From: Mastigamoeba balamuthi
Taxonomy: Eukaryota; Evosea; Mastigamoebida; Mastigamoebidae
Reading direction: 5' to 3'
NCBI GenBank assembly: GCA_902651635.1
Contig: CACRSC010000062.1
Coordinates: 72,323 to 100,629, forward strand
DNA length: 28,307 nt
The translations under genes were made by a program, and so were the position numbers. Under the pieces are notes generated by a model. The model was not told the DNA's origin. It saw only the letters and a program-made list of their open reading frames with translations, and did no database searches. Positions 9,871 through 23,021 of this stretch are shown in pieces (the stretch's first letter is position 1; every line of letters begins with the position of its first letter).

Positions 9871-10730
9871 TCAGCAGCAGTCCGTTCTGGCCCGCTTGCA
9901 CGCGGGCTCCTGGACGGCCTCTTCCTCGGCGATGATGGCCTCCGCGAGCATCGTCACGGGCTGCAGGTACCTCGCGACGTCCGCGGGGCCCACCCAGGCC
10001 TCGAACGCCGCCCGCGTCAGCACGGCCACCTCGAGCTCGTAGAGCTCCTCGGGCGGCACGCCCACGACGTGCGCGTAGTAGTTGTTGCGGTAGCAGTCGT
10101 CGTGCGTGAACTTGACCGTCACGACGAGCGCGGCAGCGTAGAGCCTGTGCACGGTGCGCCACGACAGCGTGACGGGGCCCCTGCACGCGCCCCCGGTGCC
10201 GCAGGGCGCCACGAGCACGCGGTCGACGAGCGCCAGCGCGGCGACCATCTCGTCGGCCGTCGCGAACATGTGCGCCATCAGTCTTCGCACGTACTCGCCC
10301 AGCGTGAGCTCCGACTGGCGCCCGCGCCTGCTGCAGAACTCCCCCGTCGTCGCAGCGCACTGCGCGGGAGCGCACTGGGCGTGGCGGTCGGTGAGCGGAG
10401 AGCGCACGGAGAAGCGCGGGAGGTGTGGGGAAAAGGGGAGCACAAAAAGCGTGTCATTATTCGGGTTTTCGCTACCCAAAAGGGGCAAAGTACCTGCTCG
10501 TTGCGCAGGCAAACCTGCGAGAGCGCCAGCGCGACGGCCCGCGAGAGCGCGCGGTCGAGCGCGCCGTCGCCGCACGCACGCGGGGCGGCCGGAGTGGGCG
10601 GGAGCTGCGCGGGGGCCGCGGGGGGCGGCAGGCGCGAGGCGAGGTCGTGCAGCGCGTAGGCGACAGGGCTGCCGACGACAGGCAGGATTGTGGGCGTCTC
10701 CACGACATTGGGCGTCAGACTCCGCAGCAT
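9871..10730 (-). CDS. PHO80-like (P/U-type) cyclin
   Basis: Two exons, 10494-10730 and 9871-10359, flank a 134-bp intron (GTACTT...GCGCAG) and give 241 residues. The second exon carries the cyclin fold of the PHO80 family: LTLGEYVRRLMAHMF, LALVDRVL, TVHRLYAAALVVTVKF, HDDCYRNNYYAHVVGV and ELYELEVAVLTRAAFEAWV. Such cyclins partner PHO85/CDK5-like kinases and act in nutrient signalling and the cell cycle. The 79-residue N-terminus is Pro/Ala-rich, starting at the first ATG of that exon (SLTPNVVETPTILPVVGSPV). The protein ends CKRARTDCC, a short basic stretch and a terminal Cys-Cys. The partner kinase is not in this window. The choice between two nearby acceptors rests on reading phase only. Confidence 0.86.
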
Positions 10731-11819
10731 CGACGGGCTTCTCCTCGCGGGGGGTGGGCGGGGTGGGTGGGGTGGGGGGTGGAGGGTGTGGTTGGAGAGA
10801 GGCCAGGCCCGGCGGGGAGGCTGCTGCTGTGGCGGAGTGGAAACAAAGTGAAGCTTTTCTGCACGTAGGCAACAAGCGGTTGTGCATCCCTCCATTTTTC
10901 AGATATTTCTGTATGGCACGCGCCGCACGCCCGGCCGCCCCCGCTCCGCCTCCGGAGCGCTGGGTCATCACCCCCGTCCGTATTCTCGGCCCCGCGGGGC
11001 TTCGGACTTCTCTGGGCCCTCCGCAGCGTTCGCACCAGCGAGAACAGGTATTTCAGCCGGGTGTAACCAGACCCTCGGGTTATACGGGAAATGTGCGTCG
11101 CACATGCTCCGGGGTTGCGGAGACGCGCTGCCAGAGGGACGCGAGAGTGGCGAGGGCAGGAAGTACACCCGGCGACACGTGTCGTCTTTCAGTGAACGCG
11201 GTCCCGGGCAGGTCAGTTGTCTGAATTGGAAGACTGTGACCAGCCTCCGACCGCACTGCACAACCGCTTGTTCTGCAGTGAACGTCGGTTATTGCAGAAC
11301 GGGACCGCGCAAAATGGAGGAACGCGGTGATGTGCAGGGCAGTTTTTTGATCCTGATCGACTTCAAGGTGTGCAACGCTGGAATCGCCACCGCTGCCTTG
11401 GCACCATCGTGTTCCGATATCTCTGAGTTCCAAATAGCTATCTTGCATATTTCTGCCCCCAGGAACAAAGCGCCCCTTACACTAATGGTCCCTTCCCTGG
11501 ATCTGCTCACTCATCCGACAAGCACAGAGCGGAGTGAGGGTCCTCGTAAGACAATCTGACTTCCTGCATTTCGTTTCGATTACTTACAATTGAGGTGTAT
11601 GTTATACGATGTGAGATCCCTCAGCAGCTGTTCTGCGCCAATATTTGGAGAGCGAATCTGAATACCCCAGATCGGGATTTCCGACAGGCGAGAGCGAGGC
11701 TCCGATGAGGGCTCGGGGACCCCTTGGGATGTTTGGTGCGATAGATTTCAAATTTGACCTCGTAAGAGTATCTCGCGAGATACTTCCGCCGCTTAAAATT
11801 AGTACTCGTACCAACTGCA
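10731..11819. promoter_or_regulatory. Divergent intergenic region between the cyclin and C2-kinase genes
   Basis: This 1.09-kb region lies between genes transcribed away from each other and should carry both promoters. GC falls in 11240-11800, unlike the flanking exons. GATATTT/GATATCTC words occur near 10900 and 11416, ATATTTG near 11641, and a palindromic ATCTCGCGAGAT near 11770. A 16-base word (AACAAGCGGTTGTGCA) at 10871-10886 recurs inverted at 11257-11272. Frames of up to 225 codons exist but lack domains or codon bias, and I do not call a gene. Confidence 0.5.
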
Positions 11820-14360
<2,541 letters not shown>

Positions 14361-15493
14361 GATTCCGCTCTGCTCCGCCCCCCCTTCCCCGGTCTCCCAC
14401 GCTTCCCGCGTGCACACTGCAACGACGAAAACACTGAACGGCAACGGCCAAAGGAACACTGCAGTGCACCTTCTTCCTGCTGCCATGAATTGCCCTCGCC
14501 GCCTCTGCCCCCGCTCTCTCTCCCTCCTCGGGCCGTGCGCAGGGCTCCTGCTGTGCACCCCCGCTCACGGCGTGCGTCCGTATGACCCACGTGGACGTGT
14601 GGGGCCCGGGGCGGGCAGTGGGAAGCTGAGGCTCCCAACAGCAGAGGGAGGCCTCCAGGAAAAGAACAAATTTCGCAACTAATCCTGTCGCAGGGGCACT
14701 GCGCGGAGGGCGCGCGCGGATGCCGCGTGCGATCGCCCGCGGGTGTCGGGGTATCTCGGCCCGAGGCGCTTTCCGTGCACGCGGGTGCGGTGTGGCCCGC
14801 AGCCCGACACGGCAAAGAGAAATGAACTGCACAACGAACCGACTGGTTTCGCCTCGGTGAGAGACTATTGTGGCTAAGTCGGCCGCAACGCTCGGCCGGA
14901 CGCACCCCGCACGCGGCGGCAGGCCCAGCACGCCGCGGGGTGGGCGCCCCGAGGCGGCCCAGCGGCACGGGGGCGCCCGGGCGCCGGGCAGCGCGCGCAG
15001 GCAAGGAAACAAACCAACGAATTGATGGCTGTGAGCGGAATACGCGGAATACCCGCCCGCAGGCAGATCGTCACTGTGGACCTCTGTTGCACTGAGAGAA
15101 TGCTCGCTCCCGGAGATCCGTTCTCACCGGCGGCGCGGCCACGGGCGATGCCCAGTAAGGGTGGGCATTGGTGTGTGGGTCTTGAGCGGCGGGACGGGGA
15201 GCCGGAGACGTTTTTCATCGCTGATGCCCACGCGAAAAAAAGGCCCTTTCGCCCATGAGGCTGCGCCGGCGACGCCTGTGCGCCCACCAGGCACTGACAC
15301 AGGGCCCCTGGCTGGCCTGATCCCAGGCCCGTGCACCACCCCCGCGTGGTTCGCGGCCGTGGGGGTGCCGCAGGGGCCCCCCACGGGCGAGGGGGGGCAG
15401 CGAAGATGGCGTTGGGGTGGGGTGTTTGGTTGATTGGTGTGGGTTCCCTGCGTTCCCCACAACAGAGGTCCAGGTGCTGCACCTTCGGGGCTT
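14361..15493. other. Region without a recognised gene
   Basis: About 1.1 kb of GC-rich sequence downstream of the C2-kinase, running into an assembly gap. Long open frames on both strands reflect GC content and show no domain or credible splice pattern. A 7-bp stem (ATGCCCA at 15148-15154, TGGGCAT at 15162-15168) is the only clear structure seen. A gene could continue into the gap. Confidence 0.5.
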
Positions 15494-15930
15494 NNNNNNN
15501 NNNNNNNNNNNNNNNNNNNNNNNNNNNNNNNNNNNNNNNNNNNNNNNNNNNNNNNNNNNNNNNNNNNNNNNNNNNNNNNNNNNNNNNNNNNNNNNNNNNN
15601 NNNNNNNNNNNNNNNNNNNNNNNNNNNNNNNNNNNNNNNNNNNNNNNNNNNNNNNNNNNNNNNNNNNNNNNNNNNNNNNNNNNNNNNNNNNNNNNNNNNN
15701 NNNNNNNNNNNNNNNNNNNNNNNNNNNNNNNNNNNNNNNNNNNNNNNNNNNNNNNNNNNNNNNNNNNNNNNNNNNNNNNNNNNNNNNNNNNNNNNNNNNN
15801 NNNNNNNNNNNNNNNNNNNNNNNNNNNNNNNNNNNNNNNNNNNNNNNNNNNNNNNNNNNNNNNNNNNNNNNNNNNNNNNNNNNNNNNNNNNNNNNNNNNN
15901 NNNNNNNNNNNNNNNNNNNNNNNNNNNNNN
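15494..15930. other. Assembly gap (437 N)
   Basis: A continuous run of N. Reading frames crossing it are meaningless. The flanks differ: GC-rich to the left, and mixed composition starting AGATATCAGG to the right. Confidence 1.
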
Positions 15931-16512
15931 AGATATCAGGCATAACGTCCCTTTTTCCGGCAGAACGGTCTACTGTTCCTGTGAAATTTCGCCTAGATCC
16001 CGCTGTTTCCGCGCCGCATCGGGAAGGAGATTTCAGATACCGGGCGCCTCTTGGCGCGCCGAGGGGTTTTCAGCCATTTTTCGTCGTTGACAGCGACGAA
16101 AAATAGGTGCACACCACGTGGTTCTTTCCGCGATGACGTGGTCATCAAAACCCGGGTTTCCTAGCGGCTTCCTCCTTTTTCTTTTTTTTACTAAGGGGTC
16201 TTAACCTCTCTCCGCGCGCACACCCCTTTTCTCTCCTCGTATTTATTTTCCCGCACACGCCCTCCGAGGCCCCCCGCACCGCCCCGCTCGCACACCACAG
16301 CCCGGCCCTGCCCTCGCGAATTTTGTGTGGACCCCCCGGAGCAGCACCAGCCCGCGCCGCTCCTATACAGCCCGCGCAAGCACCTCGTCTGTAACATCCA
16401 CAAGGAGAAGACCACCACAGGAAATCCTCTGCGCGCGCCGTCCCGCTATTAAAAAGGCACAAGAAGCCCCACCCAGCAGCAAGCCAAGAAGCACCAGAGA
16501 ACAGAGAGAAAG
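15931..16512 (+). promoter_or_regulatory. Upstream region of the zinc-finger gene
   Basis: Between the gap and the zinc-finger start codon. It begins with a GATATC word, then has a pyrimidine-rich, T-run stretch (about 16160-16260) containing a TATTTATTT block near 16240. That composition fits a promoter and 5' leader better than coding sequence. No transcription start can be fixed from sequence alone. Confidence 0.4.
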
Positions 16513-17818
16513 ATGCTCAAGTTCGAGCCCTTTGACTACACCACCATGGACCTGCCCGCCGACCTCCAGCTCGGCGCGGTGGGCTCCCCCAGCCTCTTCT
16601 TCGACGACTCGGAGTCGTCGCCCGAGCAGGTGTGTGCCCCCACGTCTCCTCTCCTCTCCTCTTCTCCCCCTCCTCTCTTGTTGTTTTCGTTATAGCAGAG
16701 AAAATGATAAGAAAGGGGGCCGAGGTCCTCACGCGATCCCGCGGCAGACATGCGACGGCTCCGAGGGCGTCTCGGAGGCGGAGACGTCGGGCGAGGTCTA
16801 CTCGAGCGAGACGACGCCGCTCTCGCTCTGCATGTCGCCTCCGGACGAGGCCTACGTGCCCCAGCCGCAGCCCCAGTGCCCCCAGCAGCAGCAGCCCCAG
16901 CAGTCCCAGTCGCAGCAGCAGCAGCAGGCGGCCCAGCAGATGCTGCCGCCCTATGTAGTACAGCAAGTACCGGTACCGGTAGCTGTACAGGTGCCGCAGT
17001 CGACGACGCCGAGCCTGCAGCAGATGTTCGGGGCGCAGATGCTGCCGGCGGTGGGCCCCATCGCCATGACGCCGTTCAGCATCGGGGCCCCCCAGGACAT
17101 GTTCGCCATGATGCCCCCCATGCTCCTCGCCGCCTTCGCCTCCCTCGCGCCCCAGCAGCCCCTCCAGCCCGTCCCCCAGCAGCAGACCCAGCAGCCCCAG
17201 CAGCAGCAGCAGCTCCAGAGGCCCCGCGTCCAGCAGTCGCAGCAGCAGCAGCAGACCCAGCAGCAGAGCGGGGAGCAGCTGAAGCCGTTTGCGTGCAGGC
17301 ACGAGGGCTGCGCGGCGCGGTTCGCGTCGGACCGGTCGCGCAAGAGGCACGAGAAGGCGCACGCGGGGGACAGGCCGTTCCAGTGCCCCTACGCGGGGTG
17401 CCCGCGCCGGTTTGCGCGCCGCTCGGACCTGACGGTGCACGAGCGCGTGCACACGGGCGAGCGCCCCTACGCCTGCGAGGCCCCGGGCTGCGGCAAGCGC
17501 TTCACGCGCAGCAGCGACCTCCGCATCCACGAGCGCATACACGGCGAGGAGCGCCCCTACGCCTGCGCCGTGCCCGGCTGCTGCGCGACGTTCAAGCGCC
17601 GCTCGGACCTCCGCAAGCACGACCGCGTGCACAGCGCCCACGCGGCGCCCGCGGCGGCGCAGGGCGCGCAGCAGGGCCAAATTCCGCAGACGTCAGCGCA
17701 GGCATCGGCCACGTCAACGCAGGCAGACTGCTGCTCGCACGCGGCCGACGCGGCGGCGGCGGCGATCGCGGCGGCCGCGATGCTGCCGCAGTGGGTGGTC
17801 AAGCAGGAGCCGGGGCAG
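16513..17818 (+). CDS. C2H2 zinc-finger transcription factor (exon 1 plus first copy of exon 2, 3' end cut)
   Basis: Exon 1 (16513-16629) encodes an acidic leader [20 protein letters not shown]... ending SSPEQ. A 118-bp intron (GTGTGT...GGCAG) leads to exon 2 at 16748. Exon 2 encodes Gln-rich tracts (CAG repeats), then four tandem fingers, each Cys-x4-Cys-x12-His-x3-His: [24 protein letters not shown] and YACAVPGC. The linkers are HAGDRPF, HTGERPY and HGEERPY. After the fingers come an Ala-rich segment and VVKQEPG, which fits a SUMO-site pattern. It should be a nuclear DNA-binding regulator; no family name is recognised. The frame is lost at the single N at 17819. The missing C-terminus is in the downstream copy, ending at 19016, so this is probably one intact gene split by assembly. 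Confidence 0.93.
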
Positions 17819-18923
17819 NGGGGGCCGAGGTCCTCACGCGATCCCGCGGCAGACATGCGACGGCTCCGAGGGCGTCTCGGAGGCGGAGACGTCGGGCGAG
17901 GTCTACTCGAGCGAGACGACGCCGCTCTCGCTCTGCATGTCGCCTCCGGACGAGGCCTACGTGCCCCAGCCGCAGCCCCAGTGCCCCCAGCAGCAGCAGC
18001 CCCAGCAGTCCCAGTCGCAGCAGCAGCAGCAGGCGGCCCAGCAGATGCTGCCGCCCTATGTAGTACAGCAAGTACCGGTACCGGTAGCTGTACAGGTGCC
18101 GCAGTCGACGACGCCGAGCCTGCAGCAGATGTTCGGGGCGCAGATGCTGCCGGCGGTGGGCCCCATCGCCATGACGCCGTTCAGCATCGGGGCCCCCCAG
18201 GACATGTTCGCCATGATGCCCCCCATGTCCCTCGCCGCCTTCGCCTCCCTCGCGCCCCAGCAGCCCCTCCAGCCCGTCCCCCAGCAGCAGACCCAGCAGC
18301 CCCAGCAGCAGCAGCAGCTCCAGAGGCCCCGCGTCCAGCAGTCGCAGCAGCAGCAGCAGACCCAGCAGCAGAGCGGGGAGCAGCTGAAGCCGTTTGCGTG
18401 CAGGCACGAGGGCTGCGCGGCGCGGTTCGCGTCGGACCGGTCGCGCAAGAGGCACGAGAAGGCGCACGCGGGGGACAGGCCGTTCCAGTGCCCCTACGCG
18501 GGGTGCCCGCGCCGGTTTGCGCGCCGCTCGGACCTGACGGTGCACGAGCGCGTGCACACGGGCGAGCGCCCCTACGCCTGCGAGGCCCCGGGCTGCGGCA
18601 AGCGCTTCACGCGCAGCAGCGACCTCCGCATCCACGAGCGCATACACGGCGAGGAGCGCCCCTACGCCTGCGCCGTGCCCGGCTGCTGCGCGACGTTCAA
18701 GCGCCGCTCGGACCTCCGCAAGCACGACCGCGTGCACAGCGCCCACGCGGCGCCCGCGGCGGCGCAGGGCGCGCAGCAGGGCCAAATTCCGCAGACGTCA
18801 GCGCAGGCATCGGCCACGTCAACGCAGGCAGACTGCTGCTCGCACGCGGCCGACGCGGCGGCGGCGGCGATCGCGGCGGCCGCGATGCTGCCGCAGTGGG
18901 TGGTCAAGCAGGAGCCGGGGCAG
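16715..18923 (+). repeat. 1.1-kb tandem duplication around a single N (probable assembly overlap)
   Basis: 16715-17818 and 17820-18923 are the same sequence offset by 1105 bp. The only difference I found is ATGCTCCTC against ATGTCCCTC (near 17121 and 18226; Leu to Ser). The junction is exactly one N. The first copy has exon 1 but no 3' end, and the second has the 3' end but only the tail of the intron. This is what two overlapping contigs joined without merging would give. A real recent duplication is possible but less likely. Confidence 0.9.
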
Positions 18924-19016
18924 GTGTTCGAGATGATGCCCGAGATGACTGCGGCCCAGGCGCAGGCGTCTGCGGCGATGCTGCCCATGAAGCTCGGGTT
19001 CTCCGACTTCTTCTGA
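17820..19016 (+). CDS. C2H2 zinc-finger factor, second copy of exon 2 with the true C-terminus
   Basis: Coding starts at the duplicated acceptor (exon base 17853, ACATGCGAC) and runs to TGA at 19014-19016. It repeats the Gln-rich part and the four C2H2 fingers, then continues past VVKQEPGQ into [20 protein letters not shown] and ends LGFSDFF. There is no exon 1 upstream of it. Read as the continuation of the gene starting at 16513, it gives a complete protein of roughly 430 residues. Read literally, it is a promoterless fragment. Confidence 0.9.
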   Translation, partial: GGRGPHAIPRQTCDGSEGVSEAETSGEVYSSETTPLSLCMSPPDEAYVPQPQPQCPQQQQPQQSQSQQQQQAAQQMLPPYVVQQVPVPVAVQVPQSTTPSLQQMFGAQMLPAVGPIAMTPFSIGAPQDMFAMMPPMSLAAFASLAPQQPLQPVPQQQTQQPQQQQQLQRPRVQQSQQQQQTQQQSGEQLKPFACRHEGCAARFASDRSRKRHEKAHAGDRPFQCPYAGCPRRFARRSDLTVHERVHTGERPYACEAPGCGKRFTRSSDLRIHERIHGEERPYACAVPGCCATFKRRSDLRKHDRVHSAHAAPAAAQGAQQGQIPQTSAQASATSTQADCCSHAADAAAAAIAAAAMLPQWVVKQEPGQVFEMMPEMTAAQAQASAAMLPMKLGFSDFF

Positions 19017-19710
19017 GCGGCTCCTCCCCTATATCCCCGCCTGCACGCCCGCCTCTCGGAGAGCCGCGCGCGCCCCTCCGGACTCGTGCTGCAGTACCAG
19101 GACCCCACCCAACCCACGTATTGTGCACAGTGTTCGTCTCTAGTCCTCTCCTGACTTCATTCCTTCCCCCCCCACCAACCAACTACTCTCCCCCCTCACC
19201 CCCCAGCGTTTTTTATTCCTCCTTCCCTCCCCTCTCTGTTCAAAGACACGCCACACACCACACCCCAATTTATAAGAGCCCACAGGGTTTGCTCGCCCTG
19301 ATTCCATGCCCCTTCGCACTGTCCTCTGCCCCCCTCCACACTCCAGCCCCCCCTTGCCCTGCGGCCCTTGAGCTCCGGGAGGAGGCCCTCTTGCCAGGCT
19401 GCGTGAGCACTGGAAGATCAACCCTCTTGCCTCCTCTCGGGCCTCGCTGGCATGCATGCGGGCGGGGGGGAGGGTGTGTGGTGTGGGCCGGTGCGGGGGG
19501 GATGGAAGAAAGGAAACCAGCAACCGGCAGAACAGAAAAAAGAAAAAACGCAGTGGAACAACACGGATAAAACAGGAAAACACAGATACAACCCCGAAGA
19601 TTGCATTCTGATTTGTACATAAATATCCGCGTCCTGCTCTATCCTGATCTGGTGCTGTCGGTGCTGCCGGGGCCTTGGGCGCCGCGACTCCAACCCTTGC
19701 GGCGTGCGAG
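19017..19710. other. 3' region of the zinc-finger gene and upstream region of the kinesin
   Basis: About 690 bp without a credible reading frame. The first part is very C-rich and likely the 3' UTR of the zinc-finger gene. Closer to the kinesin start the sequence becomes mixed and holds TACATAAATATCCGCG near 19616, the kind of ATATC island seen before other genes here. Confidence 0.45.
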
Positions 19711-22540
19711 ATGGCGGGAAAGGGTGCCGAGGCCATCAAGGTGGTCATGCGGTGCCGGCCGCTCAACAAAACCGAGCTCGCTGACCAGCGAAAAGCGTAA
19801 GCACCGCTGCCTATACCACCAAAAAACCCGCGGGAAACCCGGTGGAAAACCGACTGAACGGTGGGGCGCAGCATCGTCGAGGTCGACATGGCGCGCGGGG
19901 AGGTCAAGATCCCGAACCCCGCGGAGCCCGGGGAGCCCCCGAAGGTGTTCAACTTCGACTGCGTGTTCGACTCGGGGTGCGTGGCGCTATTATTGGCAGC
20001 AGCGCCATAAATAGCCGGCAGGACACGTCAGTAACACGCACGCCACGGACACCGCGCAGGGCCACGCAGCAGCTGGTGTTCGACAAGGCCGCCAACAACA
20101 TTGTGCAGGCGTGCCTTGATGGATTCAACGGTTCGTTCGGGGGGCCGGGAGCAGGGCTGCCAAATCAGCTCGCATGAATCTCTGACGTGGGGATACGGGC
20201 CGAAAATCCAGGAACTATCTTCGCGTACGGCCAGACAGGTAAACAGCAGATATTGTGCTCTGGGGCGCTGACGCGTTCCGACCAGGCACCGGCAAGACGT
20301 TCTCGATGACAGGTGTCATCGCGGTGCCCGAGCTGCGGGGGATCATCCCCCGGTCGTTCGCTCGCATCTTCGACTACGTCAACAGCACGCAGGGAATCGT
20401 GCGTCACGCACCGCAGAATCTTGGGATATTCCCCACGAATCCCGGACTCCACGCTCTGGGGCCCAGCTAAATCACTTGCTCCAGCAATTCCTGGTGCGAG
20501 CGAGCTACCTGGAGATCTACAACGAGCAGCTGAGGGACCTGCTGAGCGACGACCCCACGCGCAAGCTGGACCTGAAGCAGCACCCGCAGCACGGCGTGTT
20601 CGTCAAGGACCTCAGCGCCTTCGCCGTCAAGAACGAGCAGGAGATGGACGAGATCATGACGCGGGGCGCCGGCAACCGCGTCGTCGCCTTCACCAAAATG
20701 AACGAGGGCTCCTCCCGCTCCCACGCCGTGCGTGCTTCTCCCCACGACTGTGTGGAGCCTTGGCTTCGGTTTTTTTTCATTTCGGTCAATAATTCAATTG
20801 CCATCTCGATACACCGTGCATTCCCGTTCAAACGAAAAAGGACACCTGGTCCATGTTGGTGATAAAACAATTCGGTCAGAGGTGATCGAGAACTATCAGG
20901 GGCAATTGAGCTTTTATTTAGTTAAACTAAATTGTACTTTTTTTTCAAACAAACACCAAGTCCATCTCACTTGGCATTACTGGCACGGCACCAGATCTTC
21001 ACGGTCACAGTCGAGGCCAACGAGAAGGACGCCGCAGGGGAGGACCACATTCGTGTGGGCAAGCTGAACCTGGTCGACCTCGCCGGCAGCGAGCGCGCCG
21101 GCAAGACCGAGTGCACGGGCGAGCGCCTCAAGGAGGGCTGCGCGATCAACCTGTCGCTGACGGCGCTGGGCAACGTCATCAGCGCGCTGGTCGACGGCAA
21201 GTCCAAGCACGTGCCGTACAGGGACAGCAAGCTGACGCGGCTGCTCGAGGACTCGCTCGGGGGCTCGGCCAAGACGGCCATGGTCGCCAACATCGGCCCC
21301 GCGGACCACAACTACGACGAGACCATCTCGACGCTGCGCTACGCCAGCAGGGCCAAGAACATCAAGAACAAGCCCAAGATCAACGAGGACCCCAAGGACG
21401 CGCTCCTCCGAGAGCTCTCGGAGGAGATCAAGCAGTTGCGCGAATCTCCGCCCCGAAATCAATTGCGTGACTCACTGCTGGGGGGAAAACAACGCCAGGC
21501 TCAAGGCGGAGCTGGCGTCGATCGGGGGCGAGGGCCAGGCGGTGCTGGCCGAGGTGGCGGAGATGACGCGGCAGGCGGGCATCGACCCGGCGATTGTGGT
21601 GCAGCTCAAGGCCGAGACGGAGGAGAAGATCAAGTCGATCCTGCAGGAGAAGGGCGTGCTCGAGGAGGAGCGCAACAAGATCGCGGCGGCGCTGGCCTCG
21701 TACCACGAGAAGGAGTCGCAGGAGCGCGAGATGCGCGAGGCCGTCGAGCAGCGCATCAAGGCGCTCGAGGGCAGCATCTGCGTGGGCGGCGTCAACCTCT
21801 TCGAGGAGAACCAGCAGGTCAGCAAGGAGGTCGCTGAGGCCAAGCAGGCGCTGCAGCAGCAGAACGCGGCGCAGCTGCAGCTGCAGGCCGAGATCGAGCG
21901 CCAGCGCGAGGAGGACCTGACGCGCGAGGAGAAGTACGCGTCGCTGCAGGAGGAGGTCGCGGGCAAGAGCGAGAAACTGGCCAAGCTGCAGGCGCGCATC
22001 GACTACTACGACTCGGAGCTGAGCTCGATACGCCACGAGTGGGAGCGCGAGAAGGGCTACCTGCTGCAGAGCTTCCGCGAGCTGCAGCAGGAGATGCGCA
22101 GGAAGCAGCTCGTCATCGACTTCTTCGTGCCCGACGCCGTCCAGAAGGTCATGACCGACCACGCGCGCTGGGACGAGGAGAACAACGAGTGGCTCGTCCA
22201 CGAGCTGCACCTCGCCGGCAACATCGCGGGGCCCCCGCCCGCCGACGACAACGCCGACGAGGGGCCCGACCGCGGCGCCGTGCAGTGCTTCACGCCGCGG
22301 ACGTGCTCCGAGACGGTCGTCTACTTCTCGCTCACGGGCGGGGGCGGGGGCGGGGGCGGGGGGTCGCGCAAGGCCCGGCCGGAGAAGCGGCAGACGCACA
22401 GGGCCAAGCCCCCGGGGTCCTCGTCGCCCTCGCCCAAGCCCCCGGGGCCCTCGGTGTCGCCCCCCGCGACGAGCCCCGTGGGGCGCAAGGCGGGCAAGAC
22501 CAGCAGGCCCAACGGGCAGGCGGCACAGCAGGCCTGGTAG
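19711..22540 (+). CDS. Kinesin-2 motor subunit (KIF3/FLA10-like)
   Basis: Eight exons: 19711-19796, 19872-19976, 20060-20130, 20212-20238, 20286-20398, 20485-20727, 20995-21437 and 21499-22540, giving 709 residues. The N-terminal motor has the P-loop GQTGTGKT (split by an intron), SSRSHAIF and [13 protein letters not shown]. The neck [20 protein letters not shown] is the hallmark of kinesin-2. A coiled coil (about 365-570) follows, then a globular region with VIDFFVPD and [13 protein letters not shown] matching the KIF3 tail, and a basic Gly/Pro/Lys tail. Kinesin-2 heterodimers drive anterograde intraflagellar transport, so the organism probably builds a flagellum. Exon 4 is only 27 bp. The last intron (21438-21498) reads GCGCGA...CCAG and is best explained as GC-AG. 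Confidence 0.97.
20728..20994 (+). other. AT-rich 267-bp intron of the kinesin-2 gene
   Basis: It starts GTGCGT and ends GGCACCAG, and is several times longer and much more AT-rich than the other kinesin introns (T and A runs near 20770 and 20935). A short inverted word (TCAATTGCC near 20796, GGCAATTGA near 20902) lies inside. It could be an intron enlarged by a small insertion. No protein-coding content is visible. Confidence 0.7.
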
Positions 22541-23021
22541 CAGCCTCTTGGCAGTAAGCCACTCCCCCCCCGAAATCAATTGTCACAATTGGCTCCTGCA
22601 CGCATTATTCCTGTTCGCGCCAGCCGCCCTACGGTAGAGCTCTGCCCGCGGCGCAGGCGCAGCCCTCCAGCGTGTATTCGCAGCAACAGAGCAGACAGGT
22701 CACTGCCGGCAAGACAGGCGTATCATCGTGCGAGCAACGCAACACTGCAGGCTCTGGCGGCCAGGTCTTGTCCCTGGCCTCCGGAGTGAGAAAGAGCCTG
22801 CAAGCATCCGAGCAGAGCAGAGCAGACAACACCAACGGCAAAGACACTCGTATCTCTGTGCCAACAACGGAACCACCGGCAAGCAGTGCGGGTGAGCTCT
22901 GGCGGCCCTGCACTGCCCCCCTCTAGAGAGCTTGAAAGAGAGTGTGTGTGAGTGTGTGTGAGGGGAGAGACAGAGAGAGAGAGAGAGACCCCTCACCTCT
23001 GGACCGCGAGGCCCAGGATGC
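22541..23021. other. Intergenic region with microsatellites
   Basis: A 480-bp gap between the convergent kinesin-2 gene and the DCC1-like ORF. It holds GT/GA simple repeats (about 22940-22990) and CCCCGAAATCAATTG at 22568-22582, which also occurs inside the last kinesin intron at 21451-21465. No coding sequence is convincing, including any continuation of the DCC1-like frame. Confidence 0.55.

Noticed and set aside
15215-16106. Long frames crossing the N run
   Set aside because: They consist mainly of unknown residues and carry no evidence.
16325-19570. 1081-codon plus-strand frame across the zinc-finger region
   Set aside because: It runs through the intron, the single N and the 3' UTR in a frame that only partly encodes the fingers. 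The spliced model starting at 16513 is far better supported.
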